Positions 12,960 through 24,145 of a stretch of 64,000 nucleotides of DNA are shown one piece after another (within the stretch, counting starts at the first letter, position 1; each line of letters starts with the position of its first letter). The notes beneath the pieces were generated by a model. That model saw nothing but the letters and a program-made list of their open reading frames with translations. It had not been told where the DNA came from and searched no databases. The position numbers were made by a program, and so were the translations under genes. The stretch is from Warburgia ugandensis (lineage: Eukaryota; Streptophyta; Magnoliopsida; Canellales; Canellaceae): NCBI GenBank assembly GCA_035236585.1, contig CP141136.1, forward strand, positions 51,167,136-51,231,135. The letters are read 5' to 3'.

Positions 12960-13032
<73 letters not shown>
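12958..13032. repeat. GA microsatellite, right of T1
   Basis: A run of about 37 GA units. The leucine-serine open frame read across it on the minus strand (12845-13051) is an artefact of the repeat. Confidence 0.95.
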
Positions 13033-13035
<3 letters not shown>

Positions 13036-13959
13036 TAATAAAAGATAACAAAGAGAAGTGAGGTAGGGAAAAGTGATAGGCGAGGTAGTTTCCTAAGAAG
13101 TGGGGATTAGTTGGATGGTTGGAATGGAAGTTTAGAAAGGTGGGACAGTCTTAGAAAGATTGGATTATTGAATGGAAAGTGAAATTTGAAGTGATATTTA
13201 CTGGTGAGGTGGAAAGCTAGGAAAAAGTGGGAAAAACATGGGAAAACACTACAATTGAAGAGGTATCTTCCAATTGGTCCACATATTACCTTATGCAAGT
13301 GAATTTTCTATCAATTATGCAAAGTATCCTCATAAATTGCAAGGATAATACTATGTATTCTCCTCTAATCATGGCCTTCCATGTACCTTAGCTTATGTGA
13401 CTTGATGGCTAGCTTTGAGAGCTCCATTGACTTGATTTCATGGCTGGCTTAGATTGCTTTCTAGGCTTAGCTTGATGGATGAAATCCTTGGCTTAAGTAT
13501 GGCTAAGTGGCTTAAGTGAAACCCCTACAAAGGTTGTGGACTTTGCATGGCTTGTGAATGGGCTCACTTTGGCCACCTTTGACTCCTTTTTTTGCATCAA
13601 TTGCTTGTCCTAAAGATGATCTTGACCTTTGATCTCAATTTGGATTGATTATTTTAGGTCTTGACTTGATCTTTTGTTCTTAATCTTCGATTTTCTTCTT
13701 GATCGGTCTCAGTCATTGGATCATCATTTCGCTTCTTACATGAAGTGAAAAACTCTAATTGAATCATTCAATATTAAGAATTTTCACATACTTACATTGG
13801 ATTATCCTTTGGACCCAAAAAATATCAAATTTTTGGTCTTTTAGGTAAGAAATGCATGTGTTAGGAATTTTAGTCAAAAACCTTATTTTACCCTTGTTTG
13901 TTATAACACATGGGTAAATAATTGGGGTTTTAATGAAAAATTAAACACTTATCACTAAT

Positions 13960-14225
13960 CAAGACACTACTTGAATAAATATTGATCATCCCATATGAAG
14001 TACTTAACGTTGGATAGAAAGTTGGAGATATCTTATTTTGACCAATGTGTTGGCATCTGTCACAAGACAATTGACTATGTCTGCATACCAAGGCAAATAG
14101 GAAACCTACATAAGTTGATCATTTGTGAAAGTTTCCATGATGGGCACAATTTCACTAGAAGACATGGCTATCAACCTTCAAATGTGATCACTACTACATT
14201 GTTAAAAACTTTCTTATCCCAAATT
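13960..14225 (-). pseudogene. Ath-C integrase remnant
   Basis: Minus-strand similarity to the stretch of Ath-F at about 29560-29840 (the block tacttgaataaatattg and the following region), which lies between RNase H and the integrase core. In this lineage it joins RNase H to the zinc-binding N-terminus of integrase. It ends abruptly at the Ath-B LTR edge. Broken in several places. Confidence 0.5.
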
Positions 14226-14470
14226 TCTATATCAAACTCTTGCAGTAAGAAAATTCATTATATGAGTTATGTTTTAACATCTCGTTCTTGGAATGAAGGT
14301 ACCTCAATGTAGCATGATCAAAATAAATTATCACATTAGACCTTAAGATATAGGACTTAAACTTGTCCAAGGTGAAGAGTATGGCTAACAACTCTTTCTC
14401 CATAGTAGAGTAGTTGAGTCGGACATCATTTAGAGTCACACTAGTATAATAGATCACATGAGGAAGTTTG
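14226..14470 (-). pseudogene. Ath-C RNase H remnant
   Basis: The minus-strand frame 14227-14457 (76 codons) reads YSTMEKELLAILFTLDKF followed by a stretch ending in a DHATLRYL-like segment. These are the hallmark motifs of the Ty3/gypsy RNase H domain, which removes the RNA strand during reverse transcription; here the pattern is that of Athila/Tat. It directly follows the RT remnant in the usual order. Fossil. Confidence 0.85.
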
Positions 14471-15225
14471 GAAGTTCACTACCCCAGAAAAGCATCCCAT
14501 GTGATCTTAAATGGAACACTCCAATCCAGTGGTAATATGATAGTCGAGGAAATGAGTATGACCTTAAGACAAAGGCCTTCATGCATTCTTCATCAAAGAA
14601 AAAATTGCCTCCTTTGCAAGCAAACTGCTTAGGGACCTAGAAATTTTAATAAAATATGGAAATGTCAATAAAGCCTAACATGGCCTAGAAACTAGTAGAT
14701 TTCCTTCACTATCATAGGAGGTGGAAGATTAGATACGAAAACCACCTTAGCCTTCTCAACCTCTATGCTATTTTGTGGAATTATAGGCCTAGTACTATTC
14801 CACTTTTCACCATGAAATAGCATTTCTCCTAGTTAAGTACTAAATTTTTCCCTTGGTACATCCCTAATACTAAGCTAGGTGGGTAAGCACTCATCAAATG
14901 ATGACCCAAATACTAAAAAGGTATCCATAACTAGCTAAAGAAACCTATCCACCATATTGGAAAAAATACTCACCATACACCATTGAAAAGTGCATGGTGC
15001 ATTGCATAGCCCAGAAGGCATGCATCCATACACAAAGATTCCAAAAGGACAAGTGAAGGAAGTCCTCTCTTGATCCTTCGGCGCTATATGAATTTGGTTA
15101 TAACCAGAGTAACCATCAAGGAAATAGTAATACTCATGTTTGGCTAACCTTTCAAGCATTTGGTCAATGAAGGATAAAGGAAAGTGATTGAGGTGTCTTT
15201 AATAATTACCATAAGTGCATGGCTA
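14471..15225 (-). pseudogene. Ath-C reverse transcriptase remnant
   Basis: The minus-strand frame 14935-15159 contains YYYFLDGYSGYNQI and then CPFGIF and LCNAPCTFQ, core RT blocks of Athila-type Ty3/gypsy elements. Sequence to the left continues toward RNase H (about 14500-14930, with a CHFMV-like region). The upstream start of RT is missing because Ath-D begins at about 15226. Several breaks. The enzyme would copy element RNA to DNA in the cytoplasmic particle; this copy cannot. Confidence 0.85.
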
Positions 15226-18200
15226 TATTGAAGTATAGAATAAAAAAATATGTGTCAATCCAATGAAGACTCTTTGATAAACAAGGGTTAATTAGAATTT
15301 AGGTCATCTTACTTTAGCTTAATCAAGCATTAGAAAAAAAGGACAATTTCTAACTAATGACGAGGAAAGAAAAAAGAAATGTAAAGACATAAAGCAAGTA
15401 AAGCAATGAATAAGTACATAACTAAAAATGATACAACTAACTTAAGAACGAAACTCAGCTAACTAAGCAGTAGAATATAAACCCTAAATTGGAAAGCAAA
15501 CAATTAAAGAAATTAGGAAACTATCTAAATAAATGAGGAAATAAAAGAGGAAACTTTCTAAAATTACAACTAACTAGAAAAGGAAACTGTCTAAAAGTAT
15601 AACTAAGGAAACCATCTAAAATTACAAACAAACTAAAAATTAAATTAAGGAAAAAGTGCTAAGAAAAGGAAAAGAATTATTTCATTAATTGCCAAATTAC
15701 AAAGAATTGTTACATAAGCAATAAAAAAAAGCATATAAAAGAAATAAATGTCCTTCAAATCTGGGATTGAGTTCTACTATATGGCCCACATGTTGTATCT
15801 CTAAACAAGAGCTTGTGCACCTTTTCAACTCAAAATACACTAAAATTACCCCCAAGGTTTTCTCAAACTTTAGGAATCTAGGTGGCTTTATGGATGTATT
15901 TGCATGTTTCCTCAACCTTTAATCAAGAAATTAGAAACTAATCGTATTTCCATAAAAAGACATAAGAATGCTTTCCTTTTCCTTACTCCAACTGGAAAAA
16001 AAGAAATTCAAAGAGAGAAAGAGGAAGAATGCATGAACTACTAACATGGACTATGCATTAAATCTAAAATTAGAAAGTGGGTTTGTGAAGCATGAAAATA
16101 GAAAGTGGATGAATTAGGAACTTGGTAAGAAGGTGTGTGAGTGAAGGAAAGTATGATGATAAGATATTAAGAGATGGGAATGAATAGAGAATGAAAACCT
16201 AGCATGGAAAGATCCATGCTTGCAACCATACATGGGTGCAAAAGGAAAGTGAAATGCTTACACAATATGCAACTAACATGCATGAATCTACAATGATATG
16301 CATGTATTTCTAAGTTACGAATCCATTATATATCTTAGACTTTAATATGCATGAAGTTTCTAAGCTAATCCTGCAACGTAAGTAAAGGAAAATGAAAATT
16401 CAAACTAAGTCAAACATGGGATTGTAAATTACCAAAGTGCTAATTCTAAACTAGGAAAGTTCTAGATCTAAAAACCTACCATGCAAATACATTCTAAAAT
16501 GGTTTTAAACTAATCCCAAAACATTCATAATGTATATGAAAGCAAATTAGAAAGTTTCCCAAATTAAAAATTAAGGAGTCTAAGTTCTAAACATGGAATT
16601 CAAAATTAGAAATTACCTACTTCTAAAGTAAGAAGATGCTTAAAATAAGGAAACTAAACATGCTAAGTGGAAAATTATACTACAAACTAGATCAACAAAC
16701 AAAATTGTAACCTAAGGAAACAAACTAACATGCAGATCCACAATGACTGCAACTAGGTTACAAAGCAAAGTAATCTATGTATATGAAATTGAAAAAGTTG
16801 TATCCACCATATTGGATGCAATGTGCTAAAAATACTACACCTATAGGTATGTAAATATTAATCGGATGAAAAGGAAACATGATCTTACTCTAAGGCAAGG
16901 AAAACAACTATGTTTAACTTGATCTAGAAAGCAAGGAAAGAAAAAAATTACATGAAGAAGCAAAGAAAACTACAACATAAACCACACGTGCAACAACATT
17001 AAGGATGTTTTCAATTCATGGAATGATTCTTAAGTGGAATGCATCAAATAGAGAAAGAAAAAGAAAATATGAAAAAAAGAAATTGGAACTTAGGTTTAGA
17101 TCCTAGCTATGTCTCCAAAGGATTAGAATGTGGAGGTTCAAGGGAGCTTGGGTGGGGGTGATCTTCCTCCCTCTATTTCTCCATTGATTTAGGTTTGTAC
17201 TCTAGCAAAATTTGAAATATCTTTAATGTTTCAAAACACCACTTTTTATAGATTTCTAGCATGGGAGTTAAGAAGATTCAACGGTTAAGATCAATCTATT
17301 TTAATTTAAAATCAAGCAAGGGCTAGAAGGGGGGGTGTGGAATTCAAATAAGGAAATTAGAGATGAGAATAGAAGGTATTAAGGTGGAATGAAAAAGAAA
17401 TAAGAAGAAGAAAGGCTAAGGGATGAAGAGAATATGTGGGAAAAGAAAGAAATAGAAAGATGATCTAAAGATATAGCTTAGGGTGGGGGAGGGGGAGTGG
17501 GGAGTGGGGGGGGGTTGGCGAGGGGTTGGTTTTGTTGCTCATTATTGGAAAGTAGGGTGGAAAAATGGGAGAAAAGAATAAGGGGAGAAAAAGGACAGAT
17601 ATGGAATGAGTAAGAAAGGAAAGTGAAAGAAATATGAAATTGGTGGGGGAATCAGGTCTTTTCAAATTTAGAAAGTACTAAGGAGAGTGGCATGTGTTTT
17701 TCAAATTAAGGATAGTGGAATGGTTTTGGAAACCCTAAGATGTATGGACCCTTGGATGAGAATGTGTGGTTGACAGCTCCCTTTTTTATAGTTTTGTTTT
17801 GACTTTAGATCATAGGAAAGGTGGATAGACTTTGCTCTTTTCTTCACTTAAATCCTAGAAATTAAATTATACATTCTTTTACTTGGATGGATGGGATCCC
17901 TTCATGGCATGTAAATCTTCTTTAAACTTCTTGTCTCCATCGTTGGATCAAATTTCCTTAAGATGAATGATCTTGATTTTGTGGAGGTATCTTCATGTAC
18001 TCTTTGTGGACCACTTCTGATTCAATATCTTATCTGGATAAGGCTTCTAATCATTAGTTGATTCTTTTTCCTTTAGCTAAGTAGGAGAAAGAAAATAAGT
18101 AAAATTTTATTCATATGCATCCCACTCTACTTCTTTTTTTTCTGAGAAGTTTCCATTGCATATGGTTTTATTGTATGTGAATTAAATTTCTTAAGGTAGT

Positions 18201-18542
18201 GAGATATATGTAATTGTGCTTGAATTGAGATTTTGCCACCTTCTTACTCTCATTTGAGTTCGAGTTGTACATAGGGTTCCTAGCTACTCTAACTTTGACA
18301 GTGGCACCCAATGACAATTTTGGACTTCCATGACTTCATTCATGGCATGTGTGACCTGTAAGGTAGCTTGAAATGTGAATTTACTATTGTAGGGGTAAAT
18401 TTGGTATTTTTTGACATTTTTTTATTTGTACACTCAACCTACAAAATAGTGGAATTAGTACTAATTAGTGATAATTAAGTAATTTTTTGGGTTAAAAAAT
18501 TCTAAATATAGGGATATATATGTGATATTTTTGTATATATCA
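15226..18542 (-). mobile_element. Ath-D 3' LTR
   Basis: About 3.3 kb, AT-rich, non-coding. On the minus strand it starts at 18542 (tgatatatacaaaaatatc) beside a PPT-like tract and ends near 15226, where the gtcaatcca block matches the same place in the other Athila LTRs (19440, 48900). It is longer than the Ath-F LTR and carries a purine-rich, G-run segment near 17330-17530. It lies directly against the RT of Ath-C, so Ath-D appears to have inserted there. The exact left edge is uncertain by some tens of bases. Confidence 0.65.
17481..17514 (+). other. G-run tract, possible G-quadruplex
   Basis: Four or more runs of four to nine G separated by one to three bases (gggggagggggagtgggg and the run after it). 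The plus strand is the antisense strand of Ath-D. Plant LTR retrotransposons are known to carry such tracts in their LTRs; folding is inferred. Confidence 0.6.
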
Positions 18543-19370
18543 AATACCTAGATTAAGGTTTTCTAGTCTTCGAGTGTAACTACTAGAAAAGAAATCTAAA
18601 AATCTAAAAAATGAATCTCAACTACTTTCACAAGTACATCATTTGCATTTAGTATATGCAGTAAACCTTTAAACCCTTAGGTTACCCTATAGGACGAGTT
18701 CGATATCGTAACGATTTCTAGAAATGCTAGACATAAACATTTTTAAAAATCATATGAATGTCTTTCAATTTTCTCAAAGAATCCTCTCATACTCGGATTG
18801 TATTAAACTTTCAACTTTATCAATAGTTCAAAATCTTACCCTTATGCTAAAGATATCGCATTGATTCATCAATCCTTGGAATGTGAGTGTGTAAATATAG
18901 GCACTATACATCTGATTATTAGTCTCCAAGGAAATTATAATTTCAAGTGGTACCCAAATGTACTATTTGACTTCAAATCTCATAGGAAATACTTAACATC
19001 CAAAAAGGGTTAAATATCTATTTAATACATGAGTAGAATAATATTCATCAAATTCAAAATTTTCACATATTTCATACAAAGGAGTGATAAGTTGGATAGA
19101 ATGTGATAATAGTCTCATGAAAGGATATCAACTACTAAGAATGTTACATTTTTCCAAATTCACTACTCATCTATAACCATATCCAACTTGTATTGCTCTT
19201 AAGATTAAGTTAGGACTTCTAATAAGACGAAACATAGGCTTAGGACAACGTTATTGAAAGAATGGGTATAAGGATAAACTAAGGTTGTTTGGAAGATATG
19301 CAAAGGTTTTCTAAAGATGTATTATCAATTTTGTTTTCAAGCCATAATAGTGAACATTTTAATTTCATTG
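18543..19370 (-). mobile_element. Ath-D 3' untranslated region, left half
   Basis: Ordered blocks match the 3' UTR of Ath-G and Ath-F: the gcatttagtatatgcagtaaa block, the caaagaatcctctcata block, and the agaatgggtataagga block. It stops at 19370 where the Ath-F LTR begins. The continuation in register is found at 51597, so these are two halves of one region split by Ath-F. Confidence 0.7.
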
Positions 19371-19375
19371 GCTAT
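19371..19375. repeat. target repeat of Ath-F, left copy
   Basis: gctat just before the LTR start tgttattgtc. It matches actat at 51592-51596 in four of five bases. Confidence 0.6.
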
Positions 19376-22025
19376 TGTTATTGTCTTAAATAAACTCACA
19401 AGCACACAAACCATTTGCAATACAGTATGCTAGTGAGGTCAATCCCATGAGGAGTGAACAATTGTGATGTTAGTGGTCTTTACTTTAAATTGTCTAACCT
19501 AGCCAAAATTCAAGTAATTTTTTTTCTTCTAAATTTAGAATGAAAAATTAAAACATGAAATTGGAAACTAAGAAAAAAACAAGAAATTGGAAACTAAACA
19601 AAAATAAATAATGGAAACTAAGAAAAAATAAGAAATATGCTAAATAGGAAACTTTCCTAAAACATGCACTTTCTAAAATTAAAACTTTCCTAAATTAAAA
19701 ACTTCTAATTAAAAACTTTCCTAAAGTGAAAATTTTGTAAAGTTCAATCTAACAACTTTCCAAAGTCACTTTCCTAATCCTGAAATTAACAACTAATTTA
19801 AGAGAAACATATTTGAACAACTACTTTCCAAATCATGCAAAAGTAAGAAAAATAAGCAACCAAATCAACTATTTTAATATAGTATGCTAGTGAGGTCGAT
19901 CCCATGAGGAGTGAACAATTGTGATGTTAGTGGTCTTTACTTTAAATTGTCTAACCTAGCCAAAATTCAAGTAATTTTTTTTCTTCTAAATTTAGAATGA
20001 AAAATTAAAACATGAAATTGGAAACTAAGAAAAAAACAAGAAATTGGAAACTAAACAAAAATAAATAATGGAAACTAAGAAAAAATAAGAAATATGCTAA
20101 ATAGGAAACTTTCCTAAAACATGCACTTTCTAAAATTAAAACTTTCCTAAATTAAAAACTTCTAATTAAAAAATTTCCTAAAGTGAAAATTTTGTAAAAT
20201 TCAATTTAACAACTTTCCAAAGTCACTTTCCTAATCCTGAAATTAACAACTAATTTAAGAGAAACATATTTAAACAACTACTTTCGAAATCATGCAAAAG
20301 TAAGAAAAATAAGCAACCAAATCAACTATTTTAATATAGTATGCTAGTGAGGTCGATCCCATGAGGAGTGAACAATTGTGATGTTAGTGGTCTTTACTTT
20401 AAATTGTCTAACCTAGCCAAAATTCAAGTAATTTTTTTTTTTTTCTGAATTTAGAATGAAAAATTAAAACATGAAATTGGAAACTAAGAAAAAAACAAGA
20501 AATTGGAAACTAAACAAAAATAAATAATGGAAACTAAGAGAAAACAAGAAATATGCTAAATAGGAAACTTTCCTAAAACATGCACTTTCTAAAATTAAAA
20601 ATTTCCTAAATTAAAAGCTTTCCTAAAGTGAAAATTTTGTAAAATTTAATTTAACAACTTTCCAAACTCACTTTCCTAATCATGACATGAACAACTAATT
20701 TAAGAGAAACATATTTGAACAACTACTTTCCAAATCATGCAAAAGTAAGAAAAATAAGCAACCAAATCAACTATTTTAACAAGTATGACAAATATGATTA
20801 CTTTCCAACTTACTAAGATGCAAAATAATGGAATTTGACTATAACTATACAAGGGAAATAAATAAAAGCAATTACTAAGAAACAATGGAAAGAAAAATAC
20901 CCAATTAAAATACATGTAACAATGGAATGGTATGCATGATTCATTGGATAGAAGTGGGTTTAAGCAACTACTTTAGAAACCTAAGCATACAATCTATTTC
21001 TAACATTAACTAAGCTAATATTGTATTGTGCTGGAAATTAACATACAACATTCATGCACAGAAATTTCAGCAGTAAGGTAATTGAAACATTCAATGAGCA
21101 TAACATGTAAAACATGAAATTAATCACTTCTAATGCATTCAAACATTCAAGAACAAAGTTAATTTATTGATGGACACAAATATGAATTTGAAATTCCAAC
21201 TAATCTAATTGAGTCACATCCAAAAAGTCATCAACACAACATTCCATACATGTATTCCAAATATGAATTTTAAATGCTATTATAATGATGTTCACTTAAT
21301 CTTAGTCACTCCTCAATTACAAACCAAACTCTTCTTCAATTGTTGCATCATTCAATCATGAACAAGTATGCTTGAAATCAAGGAAGACTCCTAGGCAAAC
21401 TAAGGCAACAATCAATAGAACTTGAACAACCAAAGCTAGAAAATCAAGATGGCCAAAACAGAATAAAGATGCAATGAAAGCTAAAAAACAAAACTTGATT
21501 CAAGAGGACCTACTTGGCTATCACTACAAGGGAAAACCAGAATTGAATCTTAGTTTAAAAGCAAGAAAATCTAAAGGAAAAAAGGGAAACTAACATGAAA
21601 ATAAAGAAATTTTAGCAAAAGGCTAACCAACCTTCAAAGATGAATCAAAACCCCACAAATCCTAGGTTGAACACTTGAAGAAGAAGCATGAACCTTGGAA
21701 GTTTGTATAAGCACCCAAATACATTACAAAACAACAAGCAAAAGTTGGAAAAATGGCAGTAAATAAGTGGATGTCTCCTTCCTATGAAGGAGGCGTCTTT
21801 TCCTATGGTGAAAGTAAAGTTAGTTTTTATTGGGTTTTGGGTTGGTTTTAGAAGGTATGTCCCATTTTCCCTTGGATGGCTTAGATGGCTAACTTTAAAG
21901 GCCTCATTGACTAAGCTTCATAGCTGCCTTAGGAAGCTTCCTTGGCTTCAAACCTTAGCTTCAATGGCTTGCATGGTTTCACTTGAATTCCTTAGCTTGC
22001 CAACTTCTCTTGTGGCTTAAGCCAA
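19376..22025 (-). mobile_element. Ath-F 3' LTR with internal triplication
   Basis: On the minus strand this matches the Ath-F 5' LTR (48833-51591) from its 3' end upward, at about 85 percent by eye, including the LTR end (tgttattgtcttaaataaac on plus), the ggaaattaacatac block near 21040 and the gaagaagcatgaacc block near 21680. It contains three tandem 457-base units. It ends at about 22025 where the plus-strand Ath-E begins. Confidence 0.75.
19424..20780 (-). repeat. 457-base tandem triplication in Ath-F LTR
   Basis: Units begin at 19424, 19881 and 20338, each with agtatgctagtgaggtc, giving two periods of exactly 457 bases; the third unit runs to about 20780 and is slightly shorter. Units one and two are nearly identical. 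The partner LTR has a single unit at about 48890-49335. Confidence 0.95.
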
Positions 22026-22545
22026 CCAACACCACATTACAGTTAACTGATAGATCAATTAAGATTCCTCATGGTATGGTTGAGGATGTATTAATACAAG
22101 TGGACAAATTTTATTTCCCTATTTATCTCATTGTTTTAGATACTTAACTTGTAGTAGACCCTAGTAGTCAGATCCCAGTGATTCTTGGATGGCCATTCTT
22201 AGTGACGACCAATGTAATAAAAAATTGTAGAAATCGTGTATTACAATTATCCTTTGGCAATTTAAAAGTTGAGCTTAATGTCTTCAATGCCAACCATCGA
22301 CAATTAGATCTTGATGATTCTTGCAACATGATTGAAGATTTAATTCCACAAGTTCTACTGCCATTGTCTAACCTTGATCCACTAGGGGCCTCTCCTACAC
22401 ATTGTAAATCAATTGTTAATGTCTGGCTGAAGACATTAAACTTAGCACTTATTGGGAGGCAACCTAGGGTTTTAGAGTCTACATCACTCAATTTCCATAT
22501 AGGATGCTATGTTTTCCAACATTGGGGACAATGTTTCATTTAGGT
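22026..22545 (+). pseudogene. Ath-E protease remnant joined to pol tail
   Basis: Plus-strand coding remnant. It begins with a segment reading TTLQLTDRSIKIP and VEDVLIQVDKFYFP, then continues in an open frame at 22178-22543 (121 codons) with ILGWPFLVTTN, CRNRVLQLSFG and a tail reading WLKTLNLALIGRQPRV. The first parts are the C-terminal half of the Athila aspartic protease, which matures the gag-pol product; the last is the family's pol terminus. No RT, RNase H or integrase is found between them, the same layout as in Ath-G. Gag and the 5' LTR are absent. Fossil. Confidence 0.8.
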
Positions 22546-24130
22546 TGGGGGCTATAGATGCATATAGGAATTTTGAATTTTCTTGATTCTTTTGAAAAAA
22601 AAAATTGAAAAAGGAAAAAACTTTTAAGGTAGAGTTCCCTTACTGCGATGAGAACTGGATGTTCAGAATTTAGTAATTCCACTATTTTCATTTCTTAATG
22701 AGCCTGCATATGATTAGTTTTGCATATTATGCATGTGTTGTAGCATTTTATGAAAGTTAATTCTTGAAAACCATTTACACACAGCACATAGTCAAGACTA
22801 ATAGAAAGGTATGATTTAGAGACCTAAGGGAAAATCAATGGAGACCTATAACCTAATGAGGTTTAAAGACTATCTTCTTTTAGGGAGGTATAAGTAACTC
22901 CACAATTTCTTCAGCGTACATAACTTTGTGTGATCCCATTATCCTTGTTTTGGTTAAGCCAAGAATAAATAGGAGTAATAGCTTTATTTCTAGAAAATTT
23001 ATTGAATCTGATAGGCTTTAAGAAACATAGGAAATGATATAGGACATCCTTACTCAACCTAGAGATATAAAGCTTACCTAGTATATCATACCACTAGTTA
23101 GCTCCTTTAAGCCTATTATTAAGCTTTTCTTTCTTAAACCCATTTACCTTAACCTAAAACAAGCCAGTAAAATAAATATCCATTACCCATTGTCAAAATG
23201 AATAGAGTTAGTCGAAAAAGTTCAAAAATAGGACAAAAAGTAAAAAAAAAAAAGTGTGAAAAATAGTGGCCATTCTTCCAAATAAAAAAAGAAAAGAAAT
23301 GATGATGAATGAAAGAGAAACACAAAAATATGAAGGAGATATTCACTTCAAGTATAACTCAAAAGAAAAGTTTTCCTATTAGATATTCACTGAAGACCTC
23401 TACTCAATTTTGAACCATTGAAACCCTTATAACCCTTTTTTTCTAAACCTATCCTAAGCCTACATTTCATCCTAGTTAAAGACCTATTGATCTTAGGTGG
23501 AACATAGCCATAAAAGGAGATAAAAAGAAGGACTTAAGGTAAAAGACCCATAATATTCTTAGTGATAACATCCATGCTTTGAGATCACTTTCCTTTACCT
23601 CATGAGCATTTAAAAGAATTATGTGAACCATTAGCTTGTTGGATTGGGTCATATAATGAGAGAAATATATTTATCCCTTATCTAAGAATTTTATTTTTTA
23701 GAGTATAACTGTGAGGATTTGAGATGAAGACATATTTCCAATGGAATTTAAGCATATCCAGTTAAAAGTCAAGATTTATGTGGCTGTACACATACTTATG
23801 CACTCTAAGAAATAACTCAAATAAAATGTCTTTCATATGTGTATGATTTGTAAAATTGTCAAATCTTCACCATTAAGTTGTGAAAAACTAATAGAATGCT
23901 AATGAATGAGGATTCTCTGAGGTAAAATAGGAGATGCAACCTTATTGAATTTTGTGGGTGTATTCACTACGAAGCTTCACGAGGCATAACTTGTCCACTA
24001 AGGGTAACCTAGGGGTTCAAGGGTTTGTTGTATATGCTAAATGCAATCGTGAGTACCTATGAAAGTGGCACCTTATATCGGTTTTATAGAAAAATATTTT
24101 TTCACACATTTTTCTCAGGACTAGCAAAAT
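22546..24130 (+). mobile_element. Ath-E 3' untranslated region
   Basis: Plus-strand counterpart of the 3' UTR seen on the minus strand in Ath-B, D, F and G: caatgtttcatttaggttgg near 22530, the tgagcctgcatatgattag block, the catttcatcctagttaaag block, and the ctaaatgcaatcgtgag block near 24040. No env-like frame is seen. Confidence 0.7.
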
Positions 24131-24145
24131 GCTAGTTGGGGGGTG
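24131..24145 (+). other. Ath-E polypurine tract
   Basis: gctagttggggggtg directly before the LTR start at 24146. This is the usual priming tract for plus-strand DNA synthesis in the lineage and fixes the orientation. Confidence 0.8.

Larger units (their letters stand above)
11291..13954 (-). mobile_element. Ath-B 5' LTR, carrying T1
   Basis: On the minus strand the LTR starts at 13954 with tgataagtgtttaattttt, the same start as the Ath-E LTR at 24146. The body matches the Ath-F LTRs over the block around 11380-11500 (equivalent to 49740-49830) and over the block around 13400-13720. The TRIM T1 and two GA microsatellites lie inside it. The flank at 13955 is integrase sequence of Ath-C, so this end looks like a true insertion edge. 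Confidence 0.7.

Noticed and set aside
12845-13051. 68-codon frame of repeated leucine-serine
   Set aside because: Translation of the GA microsatellite on the minus strand.
19424-20780. CRISPR-like or satellite array
   Set aside because: Only three 457-base units, head to tail and without spacers, all within an LTR; a local tandem expansion explains them.
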